DNA of 64,000 bases from Prostheceraeus crozeri (GCA_907163375.1 CAJQUW010014330.1:90001-154000), one strand, 5' to 3'. Counted from the first letter of the stretch, positions 7,954 to 19,797 are shown. A program made the numbers and translations. The notes: generated by a model from the letters alone, not told the origin.

Positions 7954-10900
7954 ATGACTGACTATTTTCGGACGGGTGACGGTGATTTGTCCGATACGAC
8001 ATCGTGTTCTTCATACACCACGGATATAAGTAAGCGCAACATTTATTTAATCTTTTTTATTCATTACTGTTGATTCTTTTAAGAAAATTTACTATGTAAT
8101 GGGCAGGCCCTGGGGCTTGTTTCATAAAAAAACGCAGTCTGATATGTGTCACATTAATTTTAAGTAGTGAATAGAGAAATTCGGTCTTTTATCTACATCA
8201 AGAACCGGTTTTTTGATTAATAAGTACTTGAATTGGCTTGTGAAAACATTCACTTGTGAATACATTTTTTTATTATAGTTTGTCAGCTGAGGGTAATTCC
8301 GTCCCCATGACATCAGGGACTCATTCACTGTTTCGTCAGCACTATTATGACGCAGTGCGTTGGCGTTGCCGTAGATCTGTGTGCGTTGTAGTCATGCATA
8401 CACGCCTGTCGATAGAAAAGCGCAAGGACTTGACTTGAAACGCGTCATAGTGAACAGCGGGTTTTACAGCGCTAGCAAGAAAGCAAGTGTATGCAACACT
8501 CGTTCGCCGCATTCAGCGCTTAGGGAATCACAATGAAAACTTAGCAACCAGCGGAATTCCCTGTTCTAACGCGCGTCTTTTAAATCATAATGTGAGGCCA
8601 TCAATGTTAATTTATCGTTGAATGGCTGAAATACGTCGATTCATCACACAATTTTCTGTAAGTTATTCCATAAGTTAAGTATATTACACACATGGCTAAA
8701 TAAATTTATGTCAACTTAAGATTTTGGGCGTAGCTTCGCAGCCATTATTATTAATCATTGTTAGTTATTATTTATCCATGCTTTTACAAGAACATTACAA
8801 CATATTTTCATGTTCCCGAAGCCTTTATTCATCCTCGGAAGGTTGATAAAAATAACAAGCATTTAATCAAGGTATTCAAATTTGGTGCGTAACTGACATT
8901 TCTATATGAAACGCAAATAATCCATAGACTCCTTAAAATACATATTTTAATTAGTCACCAACCATTTCTAATTACTACTTCATTTTAGTTTTATGAAACG
9001 CAATTTTCTATTAGACTGCTTAAAATTCTCTAATACTAATCACTGATTTATATATTTTTTATGAAACGCAATTAGACTGGTTATGGAATTTTTCCAGAAG
9101 GAAAACAATGATTCCTGAAAAGGACTCTAGTACATTTTTTTGATAAGACCTATTTTTACCACCAGATTGTATCCACAAAGATTTACTATTACAGAAAAAA
9201 TATGTGATGTATTTCTGAAAGCGAAACGCGTAGTGGGAAACTGATGGGCTGTGATTTTGTTTTATTGGAAAATGGGCAGTCTTTCCGGGTTTCACTCAAT
9301 TGTAAAGGCAGGAAGTCTGCAGCCTCAGCCCCAGCAGTTCGGAACCTTTGTTAAAATGAACATCACTAACAATATCCACACATTCCAACCCCACACTTAT
9401 TAGGGGCGATCACTTTTCATGTGTAATTATCTGTTCAATAGTTAAGGAAATTGAAGAAATTTACATTTTTAGAAAATGGTTTTGGATTCAGGAAATCTGG
9501 AAATCGGCAACATATTTTTATTAATGAACTCGTGTTCAAGTTGCCAATTTCCACTCTACACAAGTAGGCCTATAACATTTGCAAACGGCATATTTTAAAG
9601 ATTAAAAATTGCAAAATATTCGTGCGCCTTTTGGGCCAACTGTCTTTCTTCAACCTCACACATATAGAGTTACAGATTACACGGATGGACTTCCAAATTG
9701 AGTTGCACCATCTCCATACATCTAACTGTCAGGATATAAGCTGATTTGGCAAAGAGCAAACACGTAACTGCTGATCCCAAACGCTTATTTTAGTAGAAAT
9801 TATGAAAACTGAGTTTTCTGGCCTTTTGGGCCAACTGTCTTGCTTCAATCTCACCCATATAGAGTTATAGAATACACAGGTCGACTTCCAAATTGAGTTG
9901 CACCATCTTCAGACATCCAACTGTCGGGATATAGGGCATAAGCTGATTTGGCAAAGTGGAAGTGTTGATCCCAAATGCTTATTTTAGTAGAAATTATGGT
10001 ACTTGTTGTTATGGTACTTGAATTTGTTACCACATGTTTTATATCTGATGAATTTATGTAATATATTACGATCATTTATCAGTAAGTTTTTCATCTTCAC
10101 CTTCTCCATGTATTCGTTAGTAAAGTTGGAATAGTCGACCCTTAAATATGACATTACATTTTGCAGGTTGTAAGCGTGTTGTCACATGAGTATTAAGGTT
10201 TTTAATCCCGGGTATTGCCAATTTACGAGACTCTGGATCCCTGGATTCGCCAGCATCTTTTTTTCAGGGGGTTAGACTGTATTCCGCATTTTTCATTGTT
10301 TTCACCGAGATTGGCGCTTGGGATGTATACTTGACGTTTCCCTTTTGTCTAAATAACCTTAGATCCTGACACTTGCATGCATGTAGATAGTTCAACTCAA
10401 TTAGTATGTCGATCTGAGCATAATAGAACTATACATGGACAAGTTTGAAGCGATACTGTTGTTGAAAAATGAAGAAATTCCGCATTTTTCATTGTTTTCA
10501 CCAAGATTGGCGCTTGGGATGTATACTTGACGTTTCCCTTTTGTCTAAATAACCTTAGATCCTGACACTTGCATGCATGTAGATAGTTCAACTCAATTAG
10601 TATGTCGATCTGAGCATAATAGAACTATACATGGGCAAGTTTGAAGCGATACTGTTGTTGAAAAATGAAGATTACTTTTATACTGTTTAAATTAATGAAT
10701 GTAGGGAAATGCGCTATTGAATACTCGTTATTCCAATAGAAAAGTACGTATATTGTTCACTCCAACTTTACATTTCTTTTTTACAGCGATGGATCCAGCT
10801 TCATTCAAAGAATTTTTATTGTATTTTCCTCACGATAGGGAATTATGTGTACTTCCCCTAGAAAAAATGATTTTTGACAAATCAAAGGTCATAACTGAAG

Positions 10901-13900
10901 AAGGGGAATGCGTGTTTGACGCCATCTATGATGACGATATATATAAATGTATCGTTGTTATGGTATCTACTGAAGAGATATCGGAGGAAGTACTAGCGAA
11001 AGTACGGGAGAGCAAGAAAAAACTGAAATTATCCAGCTTGTTGAAGAAATTCAGTCGTGTTAAGCCGCAAGGGAGACTTAAAGTTCAACCTACCATGGTA
11101 AGCAGGAGAGAAGCTTATTACATATATATTCACTGTTAGATACTGCAAGTTTAATACAGCATAAACTTATTCCATTAATATCGGTCCGGATACATGATCT
11201 GTGTAAATATTGTGTGACTGTGTATTGATCACTCCTACGTTGTATTATGTAAGACTTACTTTCTGCAGTTATCGACCATAGCATTTCCAACTCTCATTAA
11301 TTATGAATTTTGTTACAGACCATGTTCACAGAATCTTCATCGGATGAAAATATAACTCAGATTCCCTCAAAGTGTCTCCCGTCTCAAACAACCAGAGCTC
11401 ACTCGGATTCCGAATCGAGCGACGAACTCAATAATAGTGCGGGTAAATATGTTTTTACTCATGAAATTATTTTTCCCGACTGTCCCGGTACTTAAATCTC
11501 AATTTTGTTGTATTATATCCTTAAGATCACTTCAATTCGTCTTCTTTCCAGATTCTAGCCGAGCAATCCCTTCCATGGAAATGCTAGAAACTCGAGCATC
11601 ATTGACGGAAAACTCAGTAAGTTGAATTTTGCGTCTTTTGTTTGCTTTCATATACAGTAATGACTAAATTCACATTAATACTGTATCGGTTATTAAGTCG
11701 CTTAACACGCTTCTATCCATACTTTTTTCAATAATTCTCTATTTACCACTAATTTATTCAGGATGTTATACTTCACAATGTGGCGCGCTTAATGGGTAAG
11801 TTTATATAATTGCATGCGAGTGCGAGTTCTCAGACGTTCGATTGTGATCTTGGGTTGTGTTTAATGATGGTTAATTAGTTCAAGCCGAAACCTCAAAGTA
11901 ATTAGGCTTGCCTAAACATTGGCCGAGCATGAAAAATTCATGTCACATTACCTCTTTGTAATCATTCGGCCTTTTTCTGAATTCTACAATATTCCTCGCA
12001 TATTCAGCTACGCGTTATGTTTTCTATGGTGATGGCTGGGATGCGGAGTCCTTTCTTTTTTTTAGACTCCGACTAGTATGCCGTATGTAGAGTATAAAGC
12101 ATGTTAAATGTGCATGTCAATGCTTTCGTCATCTGTTTACTTCAATTTAATTTGCTAGAGAATTTCGCATGCCTTAAATCAATATAATAATCTTGTAAGT
12201 TGTTCTGTCTAATTCGATCTCGTTGGGTAGTACTAGCCTATCGAAGAATTTGTTAACCCGCATGTGTTCCTGAGGACAAAAGTGTCCTTTGGTAAACTTC
12301 GAAGTCCTGCCAAAACTATAATATAACCGAGAGAGGTCTATGCAGGTTGATCGCAAAAAGTGTGCCATTCGGTGTACAGTAGGCGTGAATTTCGTATGTA
12401 AAGACCGTTCATATGCGTGCGTTCAATGAACAGCTATAGTAGGCCTATCTATTGATATTCTGTAGCTTACTGATAGTAGAATTACTTTTACCGATGCTTA
12501 TCTTCCATATGCTATGTATGTGTATTCCTGTTCTTTATGAACAATTTCAGTTACATCAGGCCTTTCACACCTCGCAGGCTAACTGCATACATACAATAAT
12601 ATATATCATTATTCGCTTCACCTTTTACAATCGCTGGACACGTGACAAATGATAAAGTAAAAACAGTTTACAATACTTGATAAAAGTTTCACTGTATCTG
12701 TTGGTACTGGTGAAAGGTGGTAACAAACTTTGTCTACATCGAGTTTGGCGATTTCCTTTATTGATGGTAAACATCTCTCTCAAAGGATGGTATAAGAAGA
12801 AGTAGCTACAGAACGCATCAGCTTCACGCAGGATGAGTCTGCAGCTTCTGACAAAGATGGAAAATGCACAGAAGAGACCATTATAATTCGAAAAACACGA
12901 CGTTCGATGGCAATTAACTTACTGGCAATGGGGTTTACACAGCACTGGATAACTGAATAAAATAAGTGAACTATATACTCGTACTGTGTGTAAAATGTAG
13001 GCCTACGTATGTACTCGTAGGCCTACATGTAGGTATAATAAATGTTTTCATCTTCATTTGCTCGTTATTCTTGTAAGAAATTATACTCTTAGACTTGGAC
13101 TGACTTTCATCCTACTAAACAATTTCAGTATTTAACAAAATTCAGTCAGTTTTTAGTTATTTTTGATAAAAGGACAAAAGTGTCCTCTTGGATCAAAATC
13201 GGTTGTATTTTTACCGATCACATGCGGGTTAAGTGTTCATAGTGTCCATAAGAACGACGAAACAAAAGTAATGTGCTTTTCATCTTATGTTTTCAGAATC
13301 CTTGCTCGCTGAAAGTAGACTGCAGACGTCGGAACTAAAAAAGCACACTAGGCTTTTGAAACGACTTGCGGCCAATAAAAAAACCTCCGTTCCGCAGGAG
13401 GACAAGAGCTGCATGGTAAGTTTTCAGCCAAATGATAAAATACAATAATGCACGCTGCCGTTTATTAACTTATTGTCGCTACAAAAATATATTACCGTGG
13501 TAGAATAAATAACCGAAAGTTAACATATAATTTACCTAATAAGTCAGGGTAAGGTTATGGTATTATGAGCCGATATCGATTAGTTCAGCTATTAATAGCT
13601 GAACTAATCGATTGATTTTTCATTTGATTTTTTCATGTCTAACTGATACATGTAGTACGAGAAAACTTTCAACTCGCGCAAAATATTCAGTTTTAAACGG
13701 CAGAGTAAATCCTCGAATAAATAAGGCTAAACGCTGTATGTTTAAACGCATAAATATAAAGCCTCTATTGCATATTTATTGCATATCATCCTTTAAACTA
13801 TTTCAAATAATGATTTTGGCTCATTGCAGGAACTTCTTGACTACGAAGGCAAACCCTTTTCAACGAAGGAACTTCCACATACGACTCCTGCGAGATTCGC

Positions 13901-14705
13901 GATAGCGCTCCTGAAACGATTGAAGGGGTCATGCTACCTCGAAAGGCATTCATTCGAGGAATTTGGGACAACAAAAAAAGAGAAGGCGTCAGAAGAAGAC
14001 ATAGCCGTTTTGAAAAGTAAGTAATAATTTGATACCTAATTAATAGTATTGAATATACATGTAGGACAGCTTTCTCTATATTAATACTGTTTAATATTCT
14101 CTGCTAATTGCTTTGATTCACTTGATTTGTTTTAATATTTTATTTAATGTATTTAACATTTATTGATAGTATTATGTGCATGAAAGAAATTTCCCTTGTG
14201 AATACTGTAATTTTTAGTTGATTTCAAATGATTTGGTAAAGAAGAAATAAGGTTTTCTGTATTTCCCAATCTTACGACACTAAAAAATAATGCATTACAT
14301 CGAAGTAAACATTCCGCCGGTCTGGCCTTATCAATTGATTATGAATTTTGTTGTGTGGAAAGATGATTAACTAATTAATTAATTGAAAACTAATTAAAAA
14401 AATATAATTCTCTGTGCGTTCATATCGTTGGTTTGGATCGATGCACTTAAGCAGAATATTTTCATATCAGTATAATCAATAATTCAAGTCACCGAATGCG
14501 AAGCCCTAATACTTGTAGAATGTTTGACAAGTAAAATGTCTTGAGTTTAATAGTCTCGTGTGCATTGTTATACCAGATTTTCTCATTCTTTTCAGGTGCA
14601 TTATCAAATGTATGGCAGTGTTACGATTGGGGTGCCGTGAAAGCCAGTTTAGGACAGGCTGGTAGAGACTGCAAAAGACGCCGACTAAGTGGTGATAACG
14701 AATAA
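7954..14705 (+). CDS. Eight-exon gene with BEN-like C-terminal domain, cargo of the CACTA element
   Basis: Exons: 7954-8029, 10787-11097, 11319-11442, 11552-11616, 11762-11795, 13297-13415, 13830-14016, 14596-14705. Every intron is GT..AG and every junction keeps phase; total 1026 bases, 341 aa plus stop. Most donors are strong (GTAAGT-like) and acceptors are TTTCAG/TTACAG-like. Residues ~27-130 (exon 2, from TMDPASFKEF) include a small beta-rich stretch with IYDDDIYKCIVV, reminiscent of Tudor-like folds. Exons 3-4 are acidic and Ser-rich, exon 6 is coiled-coil-like (KKHTRLLKRLAANKK), and exons 7-8 have TPARFAIALLKRLKG and later helices resembling a BEN DNA/chromatin-binding domain, then a basic tail. 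Expected to act in the nucleus. The intact frame over eight exons argues for selection or very recent insertion. BEN assignment is by pattern only. Confidence 0.75.
9626..10012 (+). repeat. Diverged tandem duplication, ~195-bp unit, two copies
   Basis: Both copies start GCCTTTTGGGCCAACTGTCTT (9626 and 9821) and share CTTCCAAATTGAGTTGCACC and TTATTTTAGTAGAAATTATG. It lies in the first intron of the BEN-like gene. The copies differ at many positions, so the duplication is old. Confidence 0.75.
10281..10671 (+). repeat. Near-perfect tandem duplication, 196-bp unit, two copies
   Basis: ATTCCGCATTTTTCATTG starts at 10281 and again at 10477. The copies differ by only a few bases (for example CACCGAG/CACCAAG), so the duplication is recent. 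It sits about 115 bases before exon 2 of the BEN-like gene, inside the first intron. Confidence 0.85.
12257..13228. mobile_element. piggyBac-type non-autonomous element in an intron
   Basis: Inverted termini CCCGCATGTG...CACATGCGGG are flanked by TTAA on both sides (12253-12256, 13229-13232), the target site of piggyBac transposons. Internal inverted GAGGACAAAAGTGTCC words occur near both ends. About 970 bp with no long ORF, so it is non-autonomous. It is nested in the intron between exons 5 and 6 of the BEN-like gene. Confidence 0.75.
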
Positions 14706-14875
14706 TGTAATTTTTGATAATATATTTAGTATGCAATTGGTTTTTCTTCATTATTTTTGGGTCCTTCAATAAGATGTATACGAAGTGTAATAATAATATC
14801 GTAATTATGGGTACCGGTGTACTCAGTAGGGTTAGTACAAACCGAGCTACGATTCGAGCGCTAACAGAAAAAATC

Positions 14876-15082
14876 TTGTTCATCCTTACCAAGATCTTGG
14901 TGAATGCTTGACGCGTCTTGGTAAGATCTTGGTGAATGCTTGGTCCTTCTTGGTGAATGCTTGGCGCTTCTTGGTAAGATCTTGGTTGATAGAACCAAGA
15001 TCTTACTAAGATTTTGTGTGTTCTTGGCATGATCTTGGTGACCAAGATCTTGCCAAGATTAGACCAAGACTGTCGACTAGTG
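14876..15082. repeat. Right terminal/subterminal repeat array of the CACTA element
   Basis: At least seven copies of TTGGTAAGATCTTGGTGAATGCT-like words or parts of them, in both orientations, ending GTCGACTAGTG. These are the inverted counterpart of the array at 7257-7380. Imperfect copies suggest local expansion. Confidence 0.75.
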
Positions 15083-15293
15083 GAAGAGCACTCTCACAAG
15101 AAAAGCCATAGTCTTGCAAATATTTCAGATTAAGTCCATGAATGTGTTTTCTCGCCCATTGATCAACATTGGGATTGCAGTTGGCATGTTGATGATAGAC
15201 ACTGACAATCTGATATGTCCAATTGTTCATAGCAATAGCACTGAGCTCCTGTACAGGTTCACCCTCACAATCCATAAAAATGATGATAGAAGC
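15083..15293 (-). pseudogene. 5' half of the exonuclease-like gene, split by the CACTA insertion
   Basis: The minus-strand frame runs from 15293 to the CACTA edge. It starts after a likely splice acceptor (TTTTAG at 15294-15299) with a hydrophobic strand, IIIF, then MDCEGEPVQELSAI: an acidic D-x-E pattern after a hydrophobic strand, as in motif I of DEDD 3'-5' exonucleases. HIHGLNLKYLQDYGF follows. ATG 15275 is available if there is no upstream exon. The matching 3' half is 6917-7256. Enzyme activity is inferred; no later catalytic Asp is confirmed. Confidence 0.65.
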
Positions 15294-15327
15294 CTAAAAC
15301 GGAAATTTACACATCTAAGGAAACGTT

Positions 15328-15450
15328 CTATAACATATTACAAAATGAAGAATTACATCGATGCTTTTCACAAAATACACAAATGATATGATGGCAACGA
15401 AGAAGTAAAATGTATCTAATAAGACCACGTCTACGACACTCAAAGCACAT
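15328..15450 (-). CDS. Tiny RING-like zinc-binding ORF (40 aa)
   Basis: From ATG 15450 the frame encodes 40 aa with CFEC, then C-HH-IIC-VF-C, then C and a last C: the same spacing as the N-terminal half of a RING finger and similar to the RING-like protein at 6096-6425. It lies between the ssDNA-binding gene and the exonuclease-like exon. It could be a stand-alone small protein or an upstream exon. Too short for certainty. Confidence 0.35.
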   Translation of the reverse strand: MCFECRRRGLIRYILLLRCHHIICVFCEKHRCNSSFCNML

Positions 15451-15484
15451 AAGCGAATTGTCATAGGGTAGAGTTAGGAAAGGA

Positions 15485-16259
15485 CTAGTAATTCTCCTTC
15501 TTTGATTTGCGTTTTGATGCAGCATTCTTCTCCGACTTGCGCTTCGTACCACTGCTGTTAAGGATTTGATCAATTATGTCGTCCACGTTGGGTGGTTTTG
15601 GAATATATAGGATGGATTCCATATGTATGGAGAGAGAGGCTATTTTATTATCCTTATGCCGACCATAATATAGCCCATTCACTTTGAAAAGGATATCCCA
15701 AGTACCTTCTCCGAGCTCGTCGCATGTGATGGGTGTTGAATGATCTCCCACCTTCTTATAGTAAGTGCACCAATGTGATACCGGTAGGCAAATGTGATTA
15801 CCATCCCAAATCTTTCTATAGGGAGTATCCTTGTCATCTCTCGCCTTCCACTCTTGAGCAAGAGGAGTAGGAATGTCCATATTTAATGTCACGTACTCCT
15901 CAATAATATCAAGTTGGTGGCGAATGTACGGACTCACGGGGATCAGTATGTAGTCCCCATACTGATTGTGCATTATCTTGACATCCGTGGAAGGGAGCAT
16001 TCCCGTTTGGAGTACTACGCCATGATCGTCATAACGCAAGACTTGTTTAAATTTACGCTGTAGCGGTGTAGGATTATGTACCTTGGTTGTTTCTTCCACT
16101 GGCCTCAGTTGTAGATGATCTGATCGTAGCGAACCTTGTAACGTTTGGCCGCCATTTTGTCCTACTAGTGCAGCAGATGGAGTAGATGCCTGAAAATGGA
16201 AAAGATTGTATTAAGTTTACGTTCAAGGAGGGAGAGGGAGGAAAGTAGCGACTTACCAT
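15485..16259 (-). CDS. Putative ssDNA-binding (OB-fold-like) Polinton protein, intron directly after ATG
   Basis: Exon 1 contributes only the ATG (16259-16257), followed by donor GTAAGT. The acceptor TTTTCAG leads into exon 2 at 16189, giving 235 aa to the stop at 15485. The body has a YILIPVSPYI strand and a late GTWDILFKVNGLYYG...ASLSI segment, an arrangement I associate with virus ssDNA-binding OB-fold proteins; the C-terminus is a Lys-rich tail (KRKSEKNAASKRKSKKE) suited to nuclear import or DNA contact. It would coat single strands during protein-primed replication. Family assignment is inference. A TATA box stands upstream. Confidence 0.55.
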
Positions 16260-16357
16260 TTTAGTTGGATAATAGAATAGGGAACTAGAGAGAGGAAATG
16301 TGCGTCCGTCACTCGTGTGATTCAACGATGGAATGATTCTCACTGTGGAAGGCTCGC

Positions 16358-16367
16358 TATTTATATA
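16358..16367 (-). promoter_or_regulatory. TATA box of the spliced Polinton gene
   Basis: On the minus strand, TATATAAATAG lies about 100 bases before the ATG at 16259, leaving a leader of roughly 70 bases and an intron immediately after the start codon. Confidence 0.5.
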
Positions 16368-16404
16368 GAAATGCTTGATTCTCATTGGACAATAACATCA
16401 AGCT

Positions 16405-17545
16405 GATTCCAAATCTGGCCTCCGTTTACCAATCCGAGCCTTCATTCGCCCGCTGGAGCTGTTTCTTGGGAAATTCTAACTCTATCGTTTTTCGTCAATC
16501 TCCCAAAATCTTAAATGGCGTCTCACATCTAAACGAAGGCAGATAGGAACAAGCCGTCTCTTTCAGTGAATTTGTCTCACTCTTAGCTTTCAAACGAGCT
16601 ATTGCACGACTTTCTACGATCTCTAGAACCAAAGTTGGAAGATCGGTGCCGGGGGGGGGGACGTCAGCGAAACTTTTTCTCTGCGATTGACTTGAAACTC
16701 ACCATACCGATGCAGAATTTCACGCTGAATCCGAATCTGGCCTCCGTTTTCCCATCCGATGCTTCGTTTTGACGCTATAGCCCAAAACGTCCAAAATTTT
16801 AACTCTGTCATTTTTCGACAGTCTCCCAAAATCTTAAATGGCGCCTCACATCTAAACGAAGACAGATATGAACAAGCCGATTCTTTCAGTGAATTTGTCT
16901 CACTCTTAGCTTTCAAACGAGCTATGGCACGACAAAATCCGTCCACTAGAAGCCAAGATCGAAGCTAGCTGTCCAGAGGGGGGGGACGTCATTGAAATTT
17001 GATGAAAAATGTTTTGGTGACGGACCCAGGTCGAAATTCCACACTTTGGAAAATTTTCAAAATTTTACCCATACAAAGCCACTCTGACACTTAGGATTTT
17101 TTCAGGTGAGCGAGCTCCGACCTAAAATCTTGTAACCGCTCTAACTTTTGAACGACTGGTCCGATTGACTCGCAACAAAAAATGTTGTCGAGCAGTTTTT
17201 TCTCCTCTTTCCAATGAAACTCGAACGAACAAAATCCGTTCACTAGAACCAAAGTTAGAAGAGGGGGGGAGGTCAGTGAATTTGATGAAAAATGTTTTGG
17301 TGACGGTCCCAGGTCGAAATTCCACACTTTGGAAAATTTTCAAAATTTTACCCATACAAAGCCACTCTAACACTTAGGATTTTTTCAGGTGAGCTACGAC
17401 AGTCCACCCCTCCCAACCTGGCCGGCACACCACGCCAACCTAGACACCACATCACCGCGCGCTACACGACGGTCGACCAGAGGGGGAGGGGGGGGGACGT
17501 CAGACCCGAAACACCACGGCGGCCGACCACGACACGCTGCCGGTC
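16405..17545 (-). repeat. Satellite-like array with G-tracts (copy A)
   Basis: Degenerate repeated blocks containing TTTAAACGA/CTAAACGAAG..., CTCTTAGCTTTCAAACGAGC, CCGTCCACTAGAAGCCAAG and GGGGGGGACGTCA. They are the reverse complement of the array at 35681-36715. A second sub-block, TTTGATGAAAAATGTTTTGGTGACGG, occurs at 16999 and 17281. ORFs in this stretch follow the repeat and are not credible genes. It begins just beyond the last Polinton gene, so it may mark or contain the Polinton's right end. Confidence 0.8.
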
Positions 17546-18019
17546 CAGAGGGGGGGGACGTCAGCGATGGCGGCCATCTTGCGCTATCCAGAAGTGGAGT
17601 TTTACTTACTACTGGTACAGCAACATATGTGCAATTTTTATTTGAGAGATTGGTAAATTAGGCTTAATTTAAATTAAACAAATACGGGAAGACACAACTA
17701 GGAGTATTAAACAAACACGGATATATCGTGAAATTTACTCGACAAGAAATAGAGATGAATATATTGGGCCTATATGAGGGAGAAGGATGTCAAGGCATTC
17801 TATGATTTTGACCTTGATTTGGACATGAATAAGCCTAAATAATCTACCGATACTTGAAAACATCACCTAATTACAAAAATCTCTATTTCTTGATTAAAAC
17901 AAAAAAATCAGTAGTCTAACAATTGGAGGCTAACAAAGTTGGATAACAAAATTAAATACTCTTACAAATCTTCAATAAAGAAAAACAATACCATATGAAG
18001 TCTTTCACTGTGCTTGAGG
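17546..18019. other. No gene seen
   Basis: AT-rich sequence after a GC-rich patch (17400-17570). No ORF, repeat or RNA gene is recognised. Confidence 0.5.
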
Positions 18020-19080
18020 TTATGTCTTTTTTGCTACCTTTTCCAATAAGGATTCACGCACTAACTCGCAGAATACATAGATAGTTCTCCTCCTGGTAGA
18101 GCCAGAGGCCAGCTCCGGCTCCTTGACGCGTGTGCAGACAGCACGGTTTACTATGTCGATTTCCTCCACTTCCGGAAATTGATAGCTACTCACGAGTATC
18201 TGAAAGTGAAACAAATATCAAAGAACACGATATAATATGAACATTTAACAAATGTTCTGGGATTTATACGAATAATAATTACATAATTCTTGTGAGCATT
18301 TCATTAAAAACATATTATATATTATTTATCATACTATCTATTATATTTATCTATCTATCATATTATCAGATCATATTATTTAGTGAATAAACAATCTCGT
18401 AGACCTAAAGAATTGTTTGTTGAAAATATCTTCTATTTTATTCACTGTTATTTTTCCTAAGTCTGTACGTACCTAATTCTACATGCGGATACAATATGAG
18501 CTGAGTTTATTACGTTCATTCATGAAAGACAGCTATTCAAAGCAAGCCAATTTAAATTAAATTATAGTAAATGAATTGATTTGCCTTCAAATTATTATAA
18601 TCATTTAAAGGCAAATCAATTACGATGATAATTCAATTTTATATGGCCAGTAGGATATTCATAATGCCAGTTTTTTTCCAGATTGTACTAGATCAAGCTA
18701 AGGTACTGTGTGTTAAATCTAGGCTATCATACTTATATATATTTACATGTATATGTCTCTTACCTTTTTTAGAAATTTAACAGTGATTTGGTCACCTTCA
18801 ATAAATTGAACGCAGCCGTAATATAACCGTACTACTCCTCGGCGACTGCGTTGATTTTGTATAATGTACTCTACACAGACCCAATTACCAACTTCAATTG
18901 TTTCTTCCACCCTTTCCACATTGTCATTGTCATCCTCTTCACTGCAGCTTCCGACATCTTGGTCAAATTCAACAACTTGCTCTTCATCATCTTCCTTATT
19001 TGTTGTATCGTCAGCATCCACAATTGCTGGTTCAGTGCCGACTTCAATAAGATCGGGAACTGTCAGGCCTGGTGTTGCTT
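18020..19080 (-). CDS. 3' exons of a minus-strand gene of unknown family
   Basis: Two exons fit: 19080-18764 and 18199-18020, joined by a GTAAGA donor and a TTTCAG acceptor with phase kept. The first encodes an acidic stretch (Asp/Glu runs) then a beta-rich module with GNWVCVEYI and VKFLKK; the second continues FPEVEEIDIVNRAVCTRV and ends with a basic tail. A 'GDWVxVxY ... VKFLK ... FPEVED' module is common at the C-terminus of many uncharacterised invertebrate and transposon-linked proteins. Upstream exons are not identified, so this may be a fragment. Confidence 0.55.
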
Positions 19081-19797
19081 CTGATCAGCTTTACGTTTAT
19101 TAGCAAAATGCCTCACCTTGATATTGTAACTCACTTTTGTAAGTTTTGCAGAGCGATCATTTGTGAGGCGATTTCTTTTTTTCGTCTTTTGCATGCCATA
19201 TTCTTCGTTGGATCTCTCTACACAAGCCACAGATGCTGGAAGACTGAGAAGTTGTTTAGCGACTGGCGCTAATACTCTGTGGCCACAAAAAGTATTCCAC
19301 CATTGTGGTGGATCCGTACTTCACGGCAACATCGTGGATCAGAAATGGCAATGCGCAATTGATTTTGCAACCTAAGATTGCGCTTCATCATCTCGTATTG
19401 AGAATTTTTAGTTAAATGAATAGACGAAATGATCCTAATTCTCTGATTCATCCGTTTTTCATATACGAAGTAAATCGCTTCAATAGTTCGAAAGAGTTAT
19501 TATTTTAGTTATTCAATTTTCGAAAGAGCTGTTAGAGCTATATGTTTCAAATACATCAAACAGCTATCATTGCAAAAAAATAAATATAGTAAGCAATTAT
19601 TATTAAACATGTAGCTATTTAAGCCTATTTCATTCGACCCTGATAATGCAGCATGCTCTCATTCAATATTTAGGTTTAGGCCTTGTTCTGAGAGTTTATA
19701 TTTTCAGATGACATTCTCCAGAAGTACAACATTGAGGATTCATAGTAGGCTACAACATTAATGAAATAGTAGGCTACACAGCGTGACGGCTCACCTA
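19081..19797. other. No gene seen
   Basis: Possible remnants of upstream exons of the minus-strand gene lie at 19081-19200 (a Lys/Arg-rich frame) but stops interrupt them. The rest is AT-rich without recognisable features. Confidence 0.4.

Larger units (their letters stand above)
7257..15082. mobile_element. CACTA (EnSpm)-type DNA transposon carrying a spliced BEN-like gene, no transposase
   Basis: The element begins CACTAGTCGAC and ends GTCGACTAGTG, inverted termini of the CACTA type. It is flanked by a 2-bp duplication, GA at 7255-7256 and 15083-15084. Both ends hold arrays of CCAAGATCTTGG-like words, the subterminal repeats typical of CACTA elements. The interior is occupied from end to end by one plus-strand gene (7954-14705). 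I find no transposase-like ORF, so mobility would need a transposase in trans. The insertion interrupts the Polinton exonuclease-like gene, so it is younger than the Polinton. Confidence 0.8.

Noticed and set aside
7257-15082. Reading this segment as part of the Polinton
   Set aside because: Its ends, target duplication and interruption of a gene show it is a separate insertion.
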